NCBI RefSeq assembly: GCF_021390245.1
Contig: NZ_JAJUXH010000007.1
Span: forward strand, 1-64,000
Direction: 5' to 3'
DNA from: Dyadobacter sp. CY323
Lineage (GTDB): Bacteria > Bacteroidota > Bacteroidia > Cytophagales > Spirosomataceae
Length of the DNA: 64,000 nucleotides
Positions 9,420 to 17,387 of the stretch are shown here, in pieces. Positions within the stretch are counted from its first letter, which is position 1. Each line of letters begins with the position of its first letter. The notes beneath the pieces are model-generated. The model saw only the letters and a list, made by a program, of their open reading frames with translations, was not told the DNA's origin and searched no databases. The translations under genes were made by a program, and so were the position numbers.

Positions 9420-10442
9420 ATGAAAAGACTCACAGTTGCAGGCCGCCTCATTATCACGGCAATCATTTTAGGTGCCCTATTTTTGGGTTATAAATACCTT
9501 GGCGGGGAAAAGGCTTTGAACCAAATGGCCGAGGATCGCGCCCAAACGCCCGATACCACCGCTACGACCGGATCAGCAAGTGAAGCTCCGGCGGAGGAAA
9601 GCAGCTCGAATGATTCAGAAGCCGTTTCATCCGGAACGTCTGCATTTAACTACACCCCTCCTGCCCCGGTCGACGGTAAATTAAAGGGGGTAGTCGAACT
9701 TGGCGCGAGCGGATTTAACTCTTTTATCATCAAAGTTGATAGTCAGAAACGCTGGGACCTTGAAAAATCCGAGTTTGGAAACAGTCTGGTGACAGAGAAT
9801 ATGGCAACAGATGAAGACATTCGCATTGGCTTGAAAAAGTACATCGGCGGAATGCTGGACTATGGAGTGAGCAGCAAAGACATTCACTTTGTAGTAAGTT
9901 CTGGCGCTGCCAAAGCGGATGTTACCCAGAAAATTACGCGCGTTTTAAAATCTTTGGGATATGTAGTGAATCAGGTAACTCCCGAGCAGGAAGGTCAGTT
10001 AGCATTGAAATCTGTTCTTCCAGCTGAATATGCGGGCAAAGCGTTCGTGGTGGACATCGGCTCGGGAAACACGAAGATCTCCTGGATCAACAATGGAAAA
10101 ACGTCAGCTCTGGAAGCTTATGGAGCCAAATATTATCAGGATGGTACTGCTGATTCGAAAGTATACGATGAGGTGAGTGCGAAATCCAAGCAGATCCCCT
10201 CAGAGTTGAGAAATACCTGTTTCATCATTGGCGGAGTTCCGTTTGAAATGGCAAAAGAAGTACGGAAAGGAAAGGAACGCTACACGACATTGAGCGATCC
10301 GCTGGCTTACTCGAAGCTGACAAATGCAAAAACCAAAGCGGGTGTGAACATTTATAAGGCTGTTAAAGATGCCACAGGCTGCAACCAATTCGTTTTTGAC
10401 TGGGATGCAAACTTTACGATCGGTTTTCTTTTGGGTTTGTAA
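9420..10442 (+). CDS. Membrane-anchored Ppx/GppA-like ASKHA-fold protein
   Basis: 340 residues. Residues 10-24 form a signal anchor with K2, R3 and R9 before it, predicting N-in/C-out topology; residues 38-85 are a Ser/Thr/Ala/Glu/Pro-rich linker like those of periplasmic proteins. The rest follows exopolyphosphatase/GppA order: phosphate-1 loop VVELGASGFNSF (91-102), SSGAAK like the Ppx TSAAREA element, PEQEGQLAL (188-196) at the catalytic-Glu position, phosphate-2 loop VVDIGSGNTKISW (210-222), and IIGGVPFEMA (269-278) at the adenosine-motif position. It is last in the operon and followed by a terminator. Activity and whether the domain is really outside the cytoplasm are unknown. Confidence 0.78.
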   Translation: MKRLTVAGRLIITAIILGALFLGYKYLGGEKALNQMAEDRAQTPDTTATTGSASEAPAEESSSNDSEAVSSGTSAFNYTPPAPVDGKLKGVVELGASGFNSFIIKVDSQKRWDLEKSEFGNSLVTENMATDEDIRIGLKKYIGGMLDYGVSSKDIHFVVSSGAAKADVTQKITRVLKSLGYVVNQVTPEQEGQLALKSVLPAEYAGKAFVVDIGSGNTKISWINNGKTSALEAYGAKYYQDGTADSKVYDEVSAKSKQIPSELRNTCFIIGGVPFEMAKEVRKGKERYTTLSDPLAYSKLTNAKTKAGVNIYKAVKDATGCNQFVFDWDANFTIGFLLGL

Positions 10443-10457
10443 TTAAAAAGTAATTTT

Positions 10458-10490
10458 GAGGGGAAGACGGAAACGTTCTTCCCCTCTTTT
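10458..10490 (+). terminator. Rho-independent terminator ending the 7656-10442 operon
   Basis: Perfect 10-bp stem GAGGGGAAGA / TCTTCCCCTC with a nine-base loop, followed by TTTT. It marks the end of the three-gene operon and separates it from the accessory island that follows. Confidence 0.88.
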
Positions 10491-10501
10491 ATTTTCAGCC
10501 T

Positions 10502-11002
10502 ATGACACTATCACAACTATTCAATTCCATTTCGCAAAACCCCTGGCCGGCGACGGTTTATTTCCTTCTACTCCCATTGCTTGCTTGGCTGATTGGTGTC
10601 ATAGCTAATGGAAGTCGTGATGTTAAATTTTGGAGTTTAATTTATGCAATTCTAGTTTACGCAGTTTGCATTCCGGGAATTTTCGCGGTTACATTGGATA
10701 TTTACTTATTCTTGTTTGAAAGACAGAGCATCTGGCAGGCGAATGTCGTTCTCCAGTTTGTCCCGGTGATTTCAATGGCAATGACCCTTATGTTGATCAA
10801 AAGCAAGATCCCATTCTCTCAAATCCCGGGTTTTGGCAAAATTTCCGGATTTCTGACATTGATTGCTGCGCTCATAGGAACCATGTGGTTTTTTGACAGA
10901 ATCCACTTAGTAGCATTTACTTACGTTCCGTTTAGCGTCATTTTAATCGGTTTTGTGCTCACTTTGCTCGCCATCAGATTTGCATGGAGCAGACTGTTTT
11001 GA
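10502..11002 (+). CDS. Small integral membrane protein, unknown function
   Basis: 166 residues, almost entirely hydrophobic with about five predicted transmembrane helices (for example VYFLLLPLLAWLIGVIA, FWSLIYAILVYAVCIPGIFA, ISGFLTLIAALIGTMWFF). No family recognised. Its last 19 bases overlap the start of the nuclease-like gene at 10984, which implies one transcript and translational coupling. Whether it takes part in the nuclease's function is unknown. Confidence 0.75.
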   Translation: MTLSQLFNSISQNPWPATVYFLLLPLLAWLIGVIANGSRDVKFWSLIYAILVYAVCIPGIFAVTLDIYLFLFERQSIWQANVVLQFVPVISMAMTLMLIKSKIPFSQIPGFGKISGFLTLIAALIGTMWFFDRIHLVAFTYVPFSVILIGFVLTLLAIRFAWSRLF

Positions 11003-11646
11003 ACAAGGCCTCGTACATACAAATCTCCGTGACCGACGAACAGAAGCTTTCTGCACGGGAACTAGTCGAACATTCGCTGCGCCATCACCTCGTTTCCAAT
11101 ATTTGGGACAAACATGATGACAAGCTTTCGAAAACGCGCATGATGCGTTTCACCGGAACTTTGGGTGAGATTGTGTTTGCGGACTGCTATCATTTGCCTC
11201 GTCCGCAACGTTCATTCGGAGCAGCAGACGGCCAGGATTGGGGCCAGGACTTTTTGATCAAATCCGACGCGCTTGCATTTTCGGTTGACATCAAATCGAT
11301 GAAACGCAAGTCGGGAAGTCTGGCGGCCGACTATGTTCTGAATATCCCATCATCTCAACTCCACAAACCCAATTCAAAAACCTCCCATTACTTCTGCATC
11401 TCATTTCACCAATGTGAAACGGAAGGCACGATTGCTTCCTTGATTGGTTTCATTGACAAACAAGCACTCGAAAATGGCGTGATCGGGCAGTTGTATAAAT
11501 CCGGCACCAAGCGCGTCAGATCGGACGGGACTGCATTTACATTCTACGAAAATACGTATGAAGTACTCTTCGGAGACATTGATCCTCCGGTTGTTACAGA
11601 GTCTATTAAGAAGCTGAAAGCCTTTCGGATCTGTGAGCTTAAATAA
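10984..11646 (+). CDS. Predicted PD-(D/E)XK-fold nuclease, possible restriction endonuclease
   Basis: 220 residues starting inside the upstream gene. An early Glu in TGTLGEIVF (E62), an Asp in GQDWGQDF (D89) and D-I-K (102-104) after about a dozen residues reproduce the E...D...(D/E)xK arrangement of PD-(D/E)XK nucleases, with basic residues (KSMKRK) directly after the Lys. The second half is beta-rich with no recognised domain. A TaqI-type adenine methyltransferase lies 0.8 kb downstream on the same strand, separated only by a toxin-antitoxin pair, so a type II restriction role is plausible but unproven; a repair or defence nuclease is the alternative. Confidence 0.6.
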   Translation: MEQTVLNKASYIQISVTDEQKLSARELVEHSLRHHLVSNIWDKHDDKLSKTRMMRFTGTLGEIVFADCYHLPRPQRSFGAADGQDWGQDFLIKSDALAFSVDIKSMKRKSGSLAADYVLNIPSSQLHKPNSKTSHYFCISFHQCETEGTIASLIGFIDKQALENGVIGQLYKSGTKRVRSDGTAFTFYENTYEVLFGDIDPPVVTESIKKLKAFRICELK

Positions 11647-11658
11647 GAAATTTATACG

Positions 11659-11666
11659 TACATTTG
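11659..11666 (+). promoter_or_regulatory. Candidate -7 element (TACATTTG) for the antitoxin/toxin pair
   Basis: Exact TAnnTTTG match 31 bases before the ATG at 11697; no good -33 partner is seen. If used, transcription would begin near 11673, downstream of the alternative TTG start at 11664, which favours the ATG as the antitoxin start. Confidence 0.35.
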
Positions 11667-11696
11667 AATTACCAGACTCAACATGATACGTATGAA

Positions 11697-11972
11697 ATGA
11701 AAGCGGAAAAGGATCCCAAAGTTAAACTGACAGTTAGTGTGAAAAAATCAGTAATCGAAAAGGCGAAGAAATATGCTTCCGAAAACGGAACCTCAGTCTC
11801 TCAATTAATTGAGGATCATTTGGTTGGTTTAAAGGACTCTGAAACCAACGAACCCAGCAAAAAGCTAAACATTGCAGATCAGCTATATGGCTGTGCGAGT
11901 GGCGGGCCATTGAGTAATATGACCGACAAAGAAATTAAAGATCTGATGATCAAAGATAAATTCGGTCTATGA
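11697..11972 (+). CDS. Antitoxin of a VapBC-type module, DUF6364-like
   Basis: 91 residues from ATG 11697 (a TTG at 11664 would add 11 residues lying over the promoter-like element). The N-terminal half (KVKLTVSVKKSVIEKAKKYA, then GTSVSQLIEDHL) has the strand-helix-helix pattern of ribbon-helix-helix DNA-binding antitoxins; the C-terminal tail (about 40 residues, IADQLYGCASGG... KEIKDLMI) is of the kind that wraps the toxin. The gene overlaps the PIN toxin by four bases (ATGA), the standard coupling of such pairs. It probably also represses its own promoter. Confidence 0.85.
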   Translation: MKAEKDPKVKLTVSVKKSVIEKAKKYASENGTSVSQLIEDHLVGLKDSETNEPSKKLNIADQLYGCASGGPLSNMTDKEIKDLMIKDKFGL

Positions 11973-12418
11973 AGTTATTTTTAGATACCAACGTGCTTGT
12001 AGATCATGCACTTAGTCGAATAACGGGTCAGTCAAACGAAGCTAAATTCTTACTTTCCTGGGCGCTCGAAAATGAAATTCCAATGTTCATTTCCTCTGCC
12101 AGCTTTTACACTTTTACTTACGTACTGCAAAAGGAAGGGCTCAAAAATAATGATTTAAAGACTCGTCTATTGTTATACCTCAAAATTCTAAAAGTATGCA
12201 ATTCCAGTACGACCTGTTTTGTCAATGCTCTTAATTCAGGAATGAAAGACATTGAAGATTCTTATCAGCTTCAAACTGCTCTCGCAGTAGGGTGTAATTT
12301 TCTGATAACCAACAACACCAAAGACTTTAAGTTTTCAAACGCCACAAATATTAGCATTACGTCGCCATACAACTTCCTTACAAGCATTTTAAGAAAAACG
12401 AAGGGACGCGACTTCTAA
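11969..12418 (+). CDS. PIN-domain toxin (VapC-type ribonuclease)
   Basis: 149 residues with PIN-domain acidic residues in order: D6 in LFLDTNVLVD, acidic pair in KDIEDSYQ (D94, D97), and D119 in ITNNTKDF. PIN toxins cleave tRNA or rRNA using Mg2+ coordinated by these residues, which blocks translation until the antitoxin binds. Start overlaps the antitoxin stop; the stop is seven bases before the methyltransferase ATG, so the pair appears embedded in one operon with the nuclease and methylase. Confidence 0.88.
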   Translation: MKLFLDTNVLVDHALSRITGQSNEAKFLLSWALENEIPMFISSASFYTFTYVLQKEGLKNNDLKTRLLLYLKILKVCNSSTTCFVNALNSGMKDIEDSYQLQTALAVGCNFLITNNTKDFKFSNATNISITSPYNFLTSILRKTKGRDF

Positions 12419-12424
12419 AATCAA

Positions 12425-13903
12425 ATGGCTTCACAGAATCGCTCGTACGAAAAGAAAAAACTGCTCGGCCAGGTTTACACACCACTACACATTGTACAAA
12501 AAATACTGACGCATTGCGGATTTTACAATCTCAGTCCAGCTCCCATTACTATTCTTGACCCAGCCTGCGGCGATGGCCGTTTTCTTGTCCCCATCGCGGA
12601 ATATCTCATCCAAAATTCACCGGCCGACCAGCTTTCTGAAAGATTAGGCAAAATTGAGGGCTGGGATATTGATCCCGAAGCAATTAAAAGTTGCAGGAAA
12701 AATCTGGATCATCTGGTGGCAGATCTAGGCTTGGAAATCCAATGGAAGTTGGAGATCTGCGATGCATTAAAGCAGCGAGATTCCGGCCGGAAATTTGACC
12801 TCATCGTCGGAAATCCACCCTACATACGCATTCAGCATTTGCCCGAGGAGCAGCGAAAATACATTCAAAAAGAATATTCATTTTGCCAAAGTGGCTCGAC
12901 AGACGCATTTGTAGCCTTTTTCGAACTCGCCTCCGAATTACTCACTGAAAATGGCCATTGCGGTTTCATTACTCCCAATTCTTACCTGACGTCCGAAACC
13001 GGGAGAGCACTGCGCTCCTATTTTGAATGCAATCAAAACCTTTTACTACTGACTAATTTTGCCCATTTTTCCGTATTTAAAGGTACCTCCACCTATGCAG
13101 CGGTTACCATTTTCGGCAAAATCAAAAATGACGCATTCTTTTTCGAACAATGCCGAACATCGGATTTCCAATACAATGGGAGAAATGTCAGTTACTCAGA
13201 ACTGAGAGAAAATCAGCCCTGGCATTTAGCCCCAGAAGTTAGTCAGGAAATTGCCGGTGAACGACTTGGCGACATTTGTAAAATTTCAGTCGGCGTCACT
13301 ACCCTGGCTGATCCCTACTATTTATTCTCCATTATTAGTAAAAACGATGATCTGGTTTATGCCAGAAACAAAAACGGGATGGAAGTTTATCTGGAAAAAG
13401 CGATTCTCAAACCCATCGTAAAGGGCTCAAAACTTAAAACCTCACAAGACCCGATCACTGAATATATTTTATTCCCCTACAAAACAGATGAATCTGGTAA
13501 ACAGCGCATTATCCCTCAAGATGAGCTCGAATCTAAATTTCCCGAAACTTTTTCCTATTTTCTTAAAGTAAAACCCGCGCTCGATCGTCGTGATAATGGA
13601 AAGCCGAATGCCGTGGCGTGGTATGCATTCGGACGTTCGCAGAGTCTGGATAGTTCTTTTGGCAAGAAGATCATCTTTTCACCAATGAACCTGTCACCTA
13701 ATTTCGTCCTGCATGAAAACGAGGAAGCGACCGTCTATTCCGGCTATTTTATTAAGTATGACGGCGATTACGAGACTTTGCTTACCCAGTTGAACTCGCA
13801 GAGAATGGCGGATTTCATTGCAGTGGCAGGCAGGGATTTTCAGGGTGGCTATAAAGGCTACAACAAGAAAGCGATCGAAAACTTTGTTATAACAAAAGAT
13901 TAG
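12425..13903 (+). CDS. TaqI-type N6-adenine DNA methyltransferase
   Basis: 492 residues. Motif X GQVYTP (15-20), AdoMet-binding motif I DPACGDGRF (45-53) and catalytic motif IV NPPY (130-133) occur in the gamma-class order of M.TaqI and Eco57I-like enzymes that methylate adenine N6. The remaining C-terminal half (about 260-490) is the size and position of a TaqI-like target-recognition domain, ending in GYNKKAIENF, a typical element. It begins six bases after the PIN toxin. No nuclease domain is fused, so cleavage, if any, would need a partner such as the nuclease at 10984; it could also be an orphan methylase. Confidence 0.88.
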   Translation: MASQNRSYEKKKLLGQVYTPLHIVQKILTHCGFYNLSPAPITILDPACGDGRFLVPIAEYLIQNSPADQLSERLGKIEGWDIDPEAIKSCRKNLDHLVADLGLEIQWKLEICDALKQRDSGRKFDLIVGNPPYIRIQHLPEEQRKYIQKEYSFCQSGSTDAFVAFFELASELLTENGHCGFITPNSYLTSETGRALRSYFECNQNLLLLTNFAHFSVFKGTSTYAAVTIFGKIKNDAFFFEQCRTSDFQYNGRNVSYSELRENQPWHLAPEVSQEIAGERLGDICKISVGVTTLADPYYLFSIISKNDDLVYARNKNGMEVYLEKAILKPIVKGSKLKTSQDPITEYILFPYKTDESGKQRIIPQDELESKFPETFSYFLKVKPALDRRDNGKPNAVAWYAFGRSQSLDSSFGKKIIFSPMNLSPNFVLHENEEATVYSGYFIKYDGDYETLLTQLNSQRMADFIAVAGRDFQGGYKGYNKKAIENFVITKD

Positions 13904-13953
13904 TTAGCATTCCAGTCACATTCAGCTAAAAATAAGTGAGTTATGGTTTATAA

Positions 13954-13973
13954 ATAAACGAACGTTCATTTAT
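13954..13973. promoter_or_regulatory. Palindromic operator for the TetR-family regulator
   Basis: Twenty-base palindrome centred on GAACGTTC with outer arms ATAAA / TTTAT and one mismatched pair. It lies 27 bases before the TTG start of the TetR gene, where an autorepressor site is expected. TetR/AcrR proteins bind such sites as dimers. Confidence 0.6.
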
Positions 13974-13999
13974 ATTTACTCGAAATATTACAGGATAAA

Positions 14000-14587
14000 T
14001 TGAGGACGCGGGATATACATAAGGAAAGTTTGATCAGGGAAAAAGCCATTGAGATCATTGTCAATCACGGATTCGACGGGTTGAGTATGCATAAACTCGC
14101 TAAATCCGCCGGTGTTTCGGTCGCCACGATCTACATCTATTTCAAAGATCGTGAACAACTTATTCAGCAACTTTACACGGAAGAAAACGCGAAAATGGCC
14201 GAAGCTACACTTCTGAATTTTAATCCGGAATCGCATTTTGACGAAGGATTGAAGGTTCAATGGATGAACCGAATGAGGTACTGCCTGAAAAATCCATATA
14301 GTATGACGTTCATGGAACAAGTGAAGCATTCACCGCTGGTGGACCGCTCTTCAATTGATCAGCGGTTCCTGCACGCGATGTCCACTTTTGTTCACAAGGC
14401 AATCGAACGGAAAGAAATCGTCTCATTACCGGTCGAAATCTACTGGTCCATCGCTTTCGCGCCGCTCTATCAACTCGTGAAATTCCACATTTCGAAGACG
14501 AGTATGCCGGGAAGACCGCCATTCATTTTTGATGAAGAGAAGATAAACCAAACACTGGAACTAGTCATTAAAGCCCTCAAACCATAA
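14000..14587 (+). CDS. TetR/AcrR family transcriptional regulator
   Basis: 195 residues from a TTG start; no ATG precedes the conserved N terminus, and the sequence from here (RTRDIHKESLIREKAIEI) is the normal TetR beginning. The helix-turn-helix follows (LAKSAGVSVATIYIYFKDRE, about residues 32-52). The C-terminal part is the ligand-binding and dimer domain, with no ligand predictable. It leads a three-gene unit with a small protein and an MFS transporter, so it most likely represses that efflux unit through the palindrome at 13954-13973. Confidence 0.9.
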   Translation: MRTRDIHKESLIREKAIEIIVNHGFDGLSMHKLAKSAGVSVATIYIYFKDREQLIQQLYTEENAKMAEATLLNFNPESHFDEGLKVQWMNRMRYCLKNPYSMTFMEQVKHSPLVDRSSIDQRFLHAMSTFVHKAIERKEIVSLPVEIYWSIAFAPLYQLVKFHISKTSMPGRPPFIFDEEKINQTLELVIKALKP

Positions 14588-14615
14588 TATCTGATAAAAA
14601 CCTCAACGAACTGCC

Positions 14616-14855
14616 ATGAATGATATTTACCAGACACATGATCACATCCTTGTTTTCCGGACCAACATCAACCGGAAAAAACATGTCAGAACTATTTCTC
14701 CACTTCTCAACGGATGTGACACGATCAAAAAATGGAACGTAGATTTGTCCGATATTGACAATGTTTTGCGGATAGAAGCCACCCATTCCGATTGTGCGCC
14801 GGTCATTGAGCTGGTAAAACAAGCGGGATATGCCTGCGAAGAATTAACCGATTAA
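14616..14855 (+). CDS. Small ferredoxin-fold (HMA-like) hypothetical protein
   Basis: 79 residues. The pattern ILVFRTNI...KKWNVDLSDIDNVLRIEA...VIELVKQAGYACEEL fits the beta-alpha-beta-beta-alpha-beta fold of heavy-metal-associated domains, but the CxxC metal site is replaced (NINRKKH at the loop), so metal binding is doubtful. It lies between the TetR gene (28-base gap) and the MFS gene (22-base gap) in one operon. Similar small proteins are familiar in Bacteroidota without an assigned role; a ligand sensor or accessory of the exporter is speculation. Confidence 0.65.
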   Translation: MNDIYQTHDHILVFRTNINRKKHVRTISPLLNGCDTIKKWNVDLSDIDNVLRIEATHSDCAPVIELVKQAGYACEELTD

Positions 14856-14877
14856 CAAATTATAGCCGCCCACACCG

Positions 14878-16137
14878 ATGTCGGAACAAAAAAAAACCAC
14901 TTTTACGGGTTATGAAAAGTTTGTCATAGCCCTGCTCGCCACATTACAATTTACGGTAGTATTGGATTTCATGGTACTATCGCCATTAGGCTACATTCTG
15001 CTGGATAAGCTTTCCATCAGCACAAGCCAGTTCGGGCTTGTCGTTTCCGCATACGCATTTAGCGCGGGCGCGTCGGGTTTGCTCACCGCCGGTTTCGCGG
15101 ACAAATTCGACCGGAAAAAATTGTTACTGTTCTTTTACACGGGTTTCGTGATCGGCACCTTTCTTTGCGGGATCGCGCCTACTTACCATTTCCTGCTTCT
15201 GGCCCGGATCTTCACCGGCATTTTCGGTGGTGTGATTGGCTCCATCGGCTTTGCGATCATCACCGATCTTTTTCCGATCCAGGTCAGGGGACGCGTCATG
15301 GGTTTCGTACAAATGGCTTTTGCAAGCAGTCAGGTTTTAGGTATTCCGATAGGTTTGTATTTGGCGAAAGAATTTTCCTGGCATGCACCGTTTCTGATGA
15401 TCGTCGGACTAAGTCTGATCGTGGGCGTCCTGATCGTTTTATATCTGAAACCAATCAATGAACACCTCAAACTTCCGTCCCAAGGAAATGCATTTCAACA
15501 TTTGGGAAAAACCATTGCCCGACGCGACTATCTGCAGGCTTTTGCAGCCACCACTTTGCTGGCAACCGGCGGTTTCATGCTTATGCCTTTTGGAACTGCA
15601 TTTGGTGTGAATAATCTCGGCATTCAAGAAGCCCAGTTGCCGAGCTTATACATGGTAACCGGCATTTGCATGTTGCTATTCAGTCCGCTCATTGGGAGGG
15701 CTTCCGACAAGATCGGAAAGTACCAGGTATTCCTGGCCGGATCAGCAATTACGTGTATCATGACACTCATATATTGCAACCTCAGCGTTACGCCACTCTG
15801 GATCATCATCATTCTAAATGTACTGCTTTTCGTAGGTATCACAGGCCGGATGATCTCTGCTTCGGCACTCATGACTGCAGTTCCGGAGCCTCAGGATCGT
15901 GGTGCATTCATGGGTATTAATTCTTCCATTCAGCAAATTTCCGGCGGCCTGGCTTCTCTGCTGGCGGGTTTTATTGTTTCGGAAACCAGCTCCGGGTTCA
16001 TTGAAAACTACCCGCTGCTCGGCGACGTAGTCGTATTCGCTGTGATCGTTACCGCGTTTCTAATGTATCGCATTCACAAATACGTCACCGCGAAACTTGC
16101 GGCCGCTCCCGGTACTTCCTCAAATCCAGCTTTTTAA
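14878..16137 (+). CDS. MFS transporter, drug-efflux type
   Basis: 419 residues, about 12 transmembrane helices, with DKFDRKKLLLFFY in the loop 2-3 position and an early D-F-M-V segment in helix 1 (VVLDFMVLSPLG) like proton-driven multidrug exporters. Loop 8-9 repeats the signature (GRASDKIGKYQVFLAG). Preceded by a TetR regulator in the same operon, so an inducible efflux pump is likely; the substrate is unknown. An AT-rich intergenic region follows. Confidence 0.88.
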   Translation: MSEQKKTTFTGYEKFVIALLATLQFTVVLDFMVLSPLGYILLDKLSISTSQFGLVVSAYAFSAGASGLLTAGFADKFDRKKLLLFFYTGFVIGTFLCGIAPTYHFLLLARIFTGIFGGVIGSIGFAIITDLFPIQVRGRVMGFVQMAFASSQVLGIPIGLYLAKEFSWHAPFLMIVGLSLIVGVLIVLYLKPINEHLKLPSQGNAFQHLGKTIARRDYLQAFAATTLLATGGFMLMPFGTAFGVNNLGIQEAQLPSLYMVTGICMLLFSPLIGRASDKIGKYQVFLAGSAITCIMTLIYCNLSVTPLWIIIILNVLLFVGITGRMISASALMTAVPEPQDRGAFMGINSSIQQISGGLASLLAGFIVSETSSGFIENYPLLGDVVVFAVIVTAFLMYRIHKYVTAKLAAAPGTSSNPAF

Positions 16138-16253
16138 GTTTTTATCGCAAAAAAATTCTTTTAATACTTATTGTTCTTTTAAAAAGTTTAATACATTTAC
16201 AAAGCAAAAAACTTTTGTAGCTTTCTATTTATAAATATTAGTAATAAAATTAT

Positions 16254-16282
16254 TTTACGTTTATTTACGTACGAAACGTAAG
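16254..16282. promoter_or_regulatory. Cluster of three TTACGT half-sites upstream of parA-like gene
   Basis: TTTACGT occurs at 16254-16260 and 16264-16270 in direct orientation and ACGTAA at 16277-16282 inverted, within the AT-rich 181-base gap before the ParA gene. This is the usual place for autoregulation and centromere-like sites of partition modules; binding is not shown. Confidence 0.4.
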
Positions 16283-16318
16283 ATAAATTCATACTTTTTA
16301 TACATATAATATTTATAA

Positions 16319-17077
16319 ATGAAAATCATCAGTATTGTCAACAACAAAGGAGGTGTGGGTAAAACCACTTCTGCCCAGAGCATTGCTGCCGGTCTAAGTA
16401 AATTTGCCAACGCCCGGGTGTTGGTTATTGACCTGGATGCACAGGCTAGTCTTACAAAAAGTTTCGGCATCACACATGCCGGATTGAAAAAAGACAGCGG
16501 TTCGTTCATTACCGGCGAATATGAATTTGACGACATTGTCAAACGTGTTGGCGACATTGATGTGCTGCCGGGATCGGCCGAAATGATACACCGGGAAGAC
16601 ACCATTAAGTCCGCCCCGATCTTTCCTTTCAACCTTAAAATTGCATTGGAAAAAGTAAAAGACAGGTACGATTTTGTGATCATCGACTGCCCCCCGGCGC
16701 TCTATGGAAATACAAGATTGGCATTGGTTTCCTGCCATCAGTACTACGTTCCATTGCAGGCGGAGTTTTTGAGTTACGAAGGTTTGCGCAACTTTTTGGT
16801 GTATTCAGCAGAGATCAAAAAAATAAGTCCGAGTACCAATCTGGGAGGTGTTTTTGCGACGCGTTACAACCCGAAAATCAGGAAGAAGATCAGCCACGAA
16901 CTGATCGCCGCGACCCGGGAGCAACTTGGTGAAGTATTTATGGATTCGTACATTCGCGACAACATCGCCTTGTCAGAAGCTCAGGCGAACGGGAAAACGA
17001 TATTTGAATACGCTCCCGACAGCAACGGTGCCGAAGATTATTATAAGTTAACAAAAGAAATACTGACACGAATTTAA
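16319..17077 (+). CDS. ParA-family partition ATPase
   Basis: 252 residues with the deviant Walker A KGGVGKTT (10-17), Walker A' VLVIDLDAQAS, and Walker B FVIIDCPPAL. There is no N-terminal DNA-binding extension, so it is the short, plasmid-type form rather than a long regulatory ParA. A 98-residue gene with a ribbon-helix-helix-like region follows after ten bases, matching the ATPase plus small centromere-binding partner layout of type Ib modules. No replication protein or ParB with a classical HTH is nearby. It could segregate or position a protein complex instead of DNA. Confidence 0.88.
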   Translation: MKIISIVNNKGGVGKTTSAQSIAAGLSKFANARVLVIDLDAQASLTKSFGITHAGLKKDSGSFITGEYEFDDIVKRVGDIDVLPGSAEMIHREDTIKSAPIFPFNLKIALEKVKDRYDFVIIDCPPALYGNTRLALVSCHQYYVPLQAEFLSYEGLRNFLVYSAEIKKISPSTNLGGVFATRYNPKIRKKISHELIAATREQLGEVFMDSYIRDNIALSEAQANGKTIFEYAPDSNGAEDYYKLTKEILTRI

Positions 17078-17087
17078 TCACTGAATT

Positions 17088-17384
17088 ATGGCAAAGGAAA
17101 GGAAATTTGATTTTGCACCCCTACCCCTGGTTACCGACATACAGGAAGAGGCGGCCAAAACCGAAGAGGTAGTCGATGGAGCTCCCACCAAAGTCACGTT
17201 TGATTGTGATTACATTTTAATGGAAAACATGAAAGACTATGGTTATTGGGAAGGCCTCACGCAAAAAGACATCATTCTCGAATCCTTAAAGCTGTATTTT
17301 CAGGATAAAGAAATCAGGCCGCGTCCGGACAAAATACGAAACCGTACCAAAGTAGGCCGAAAGCCAAAATCTGCTACTGAATAG
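17088..17384 (+). CDS. Small RHH-like partner of the ParA ATPase
   Basis: 98 residues. The central part (TKVTFDCDYILMENMKDYG then LTQKDIILESLKLYF) reads as strand-helix-helix of a ribbon-helix-helix DNA-binding domain; the N-terminal about 35 residues are acidic and probably disordered, where partners of ParA carry the ATPase-contacting tail, and the C terminus is basic (RPDKIRNRTKVGRKPKS). Its role as the centromere-binding component is inferred from this and from its place ten bases after parA. A strong terminator follows immediately. Confidence 0.72.
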   Translation: MAKERKFDFAPLPLVTDIQEEAAKTEEVVDGAPTKVTFDCDYILMENMKDYGYWEGLTQKDIILESLKLYFQDKEIRPRPDKIRNRTKVGRKPKSATE

Positions 17385-17387
17385 CAC

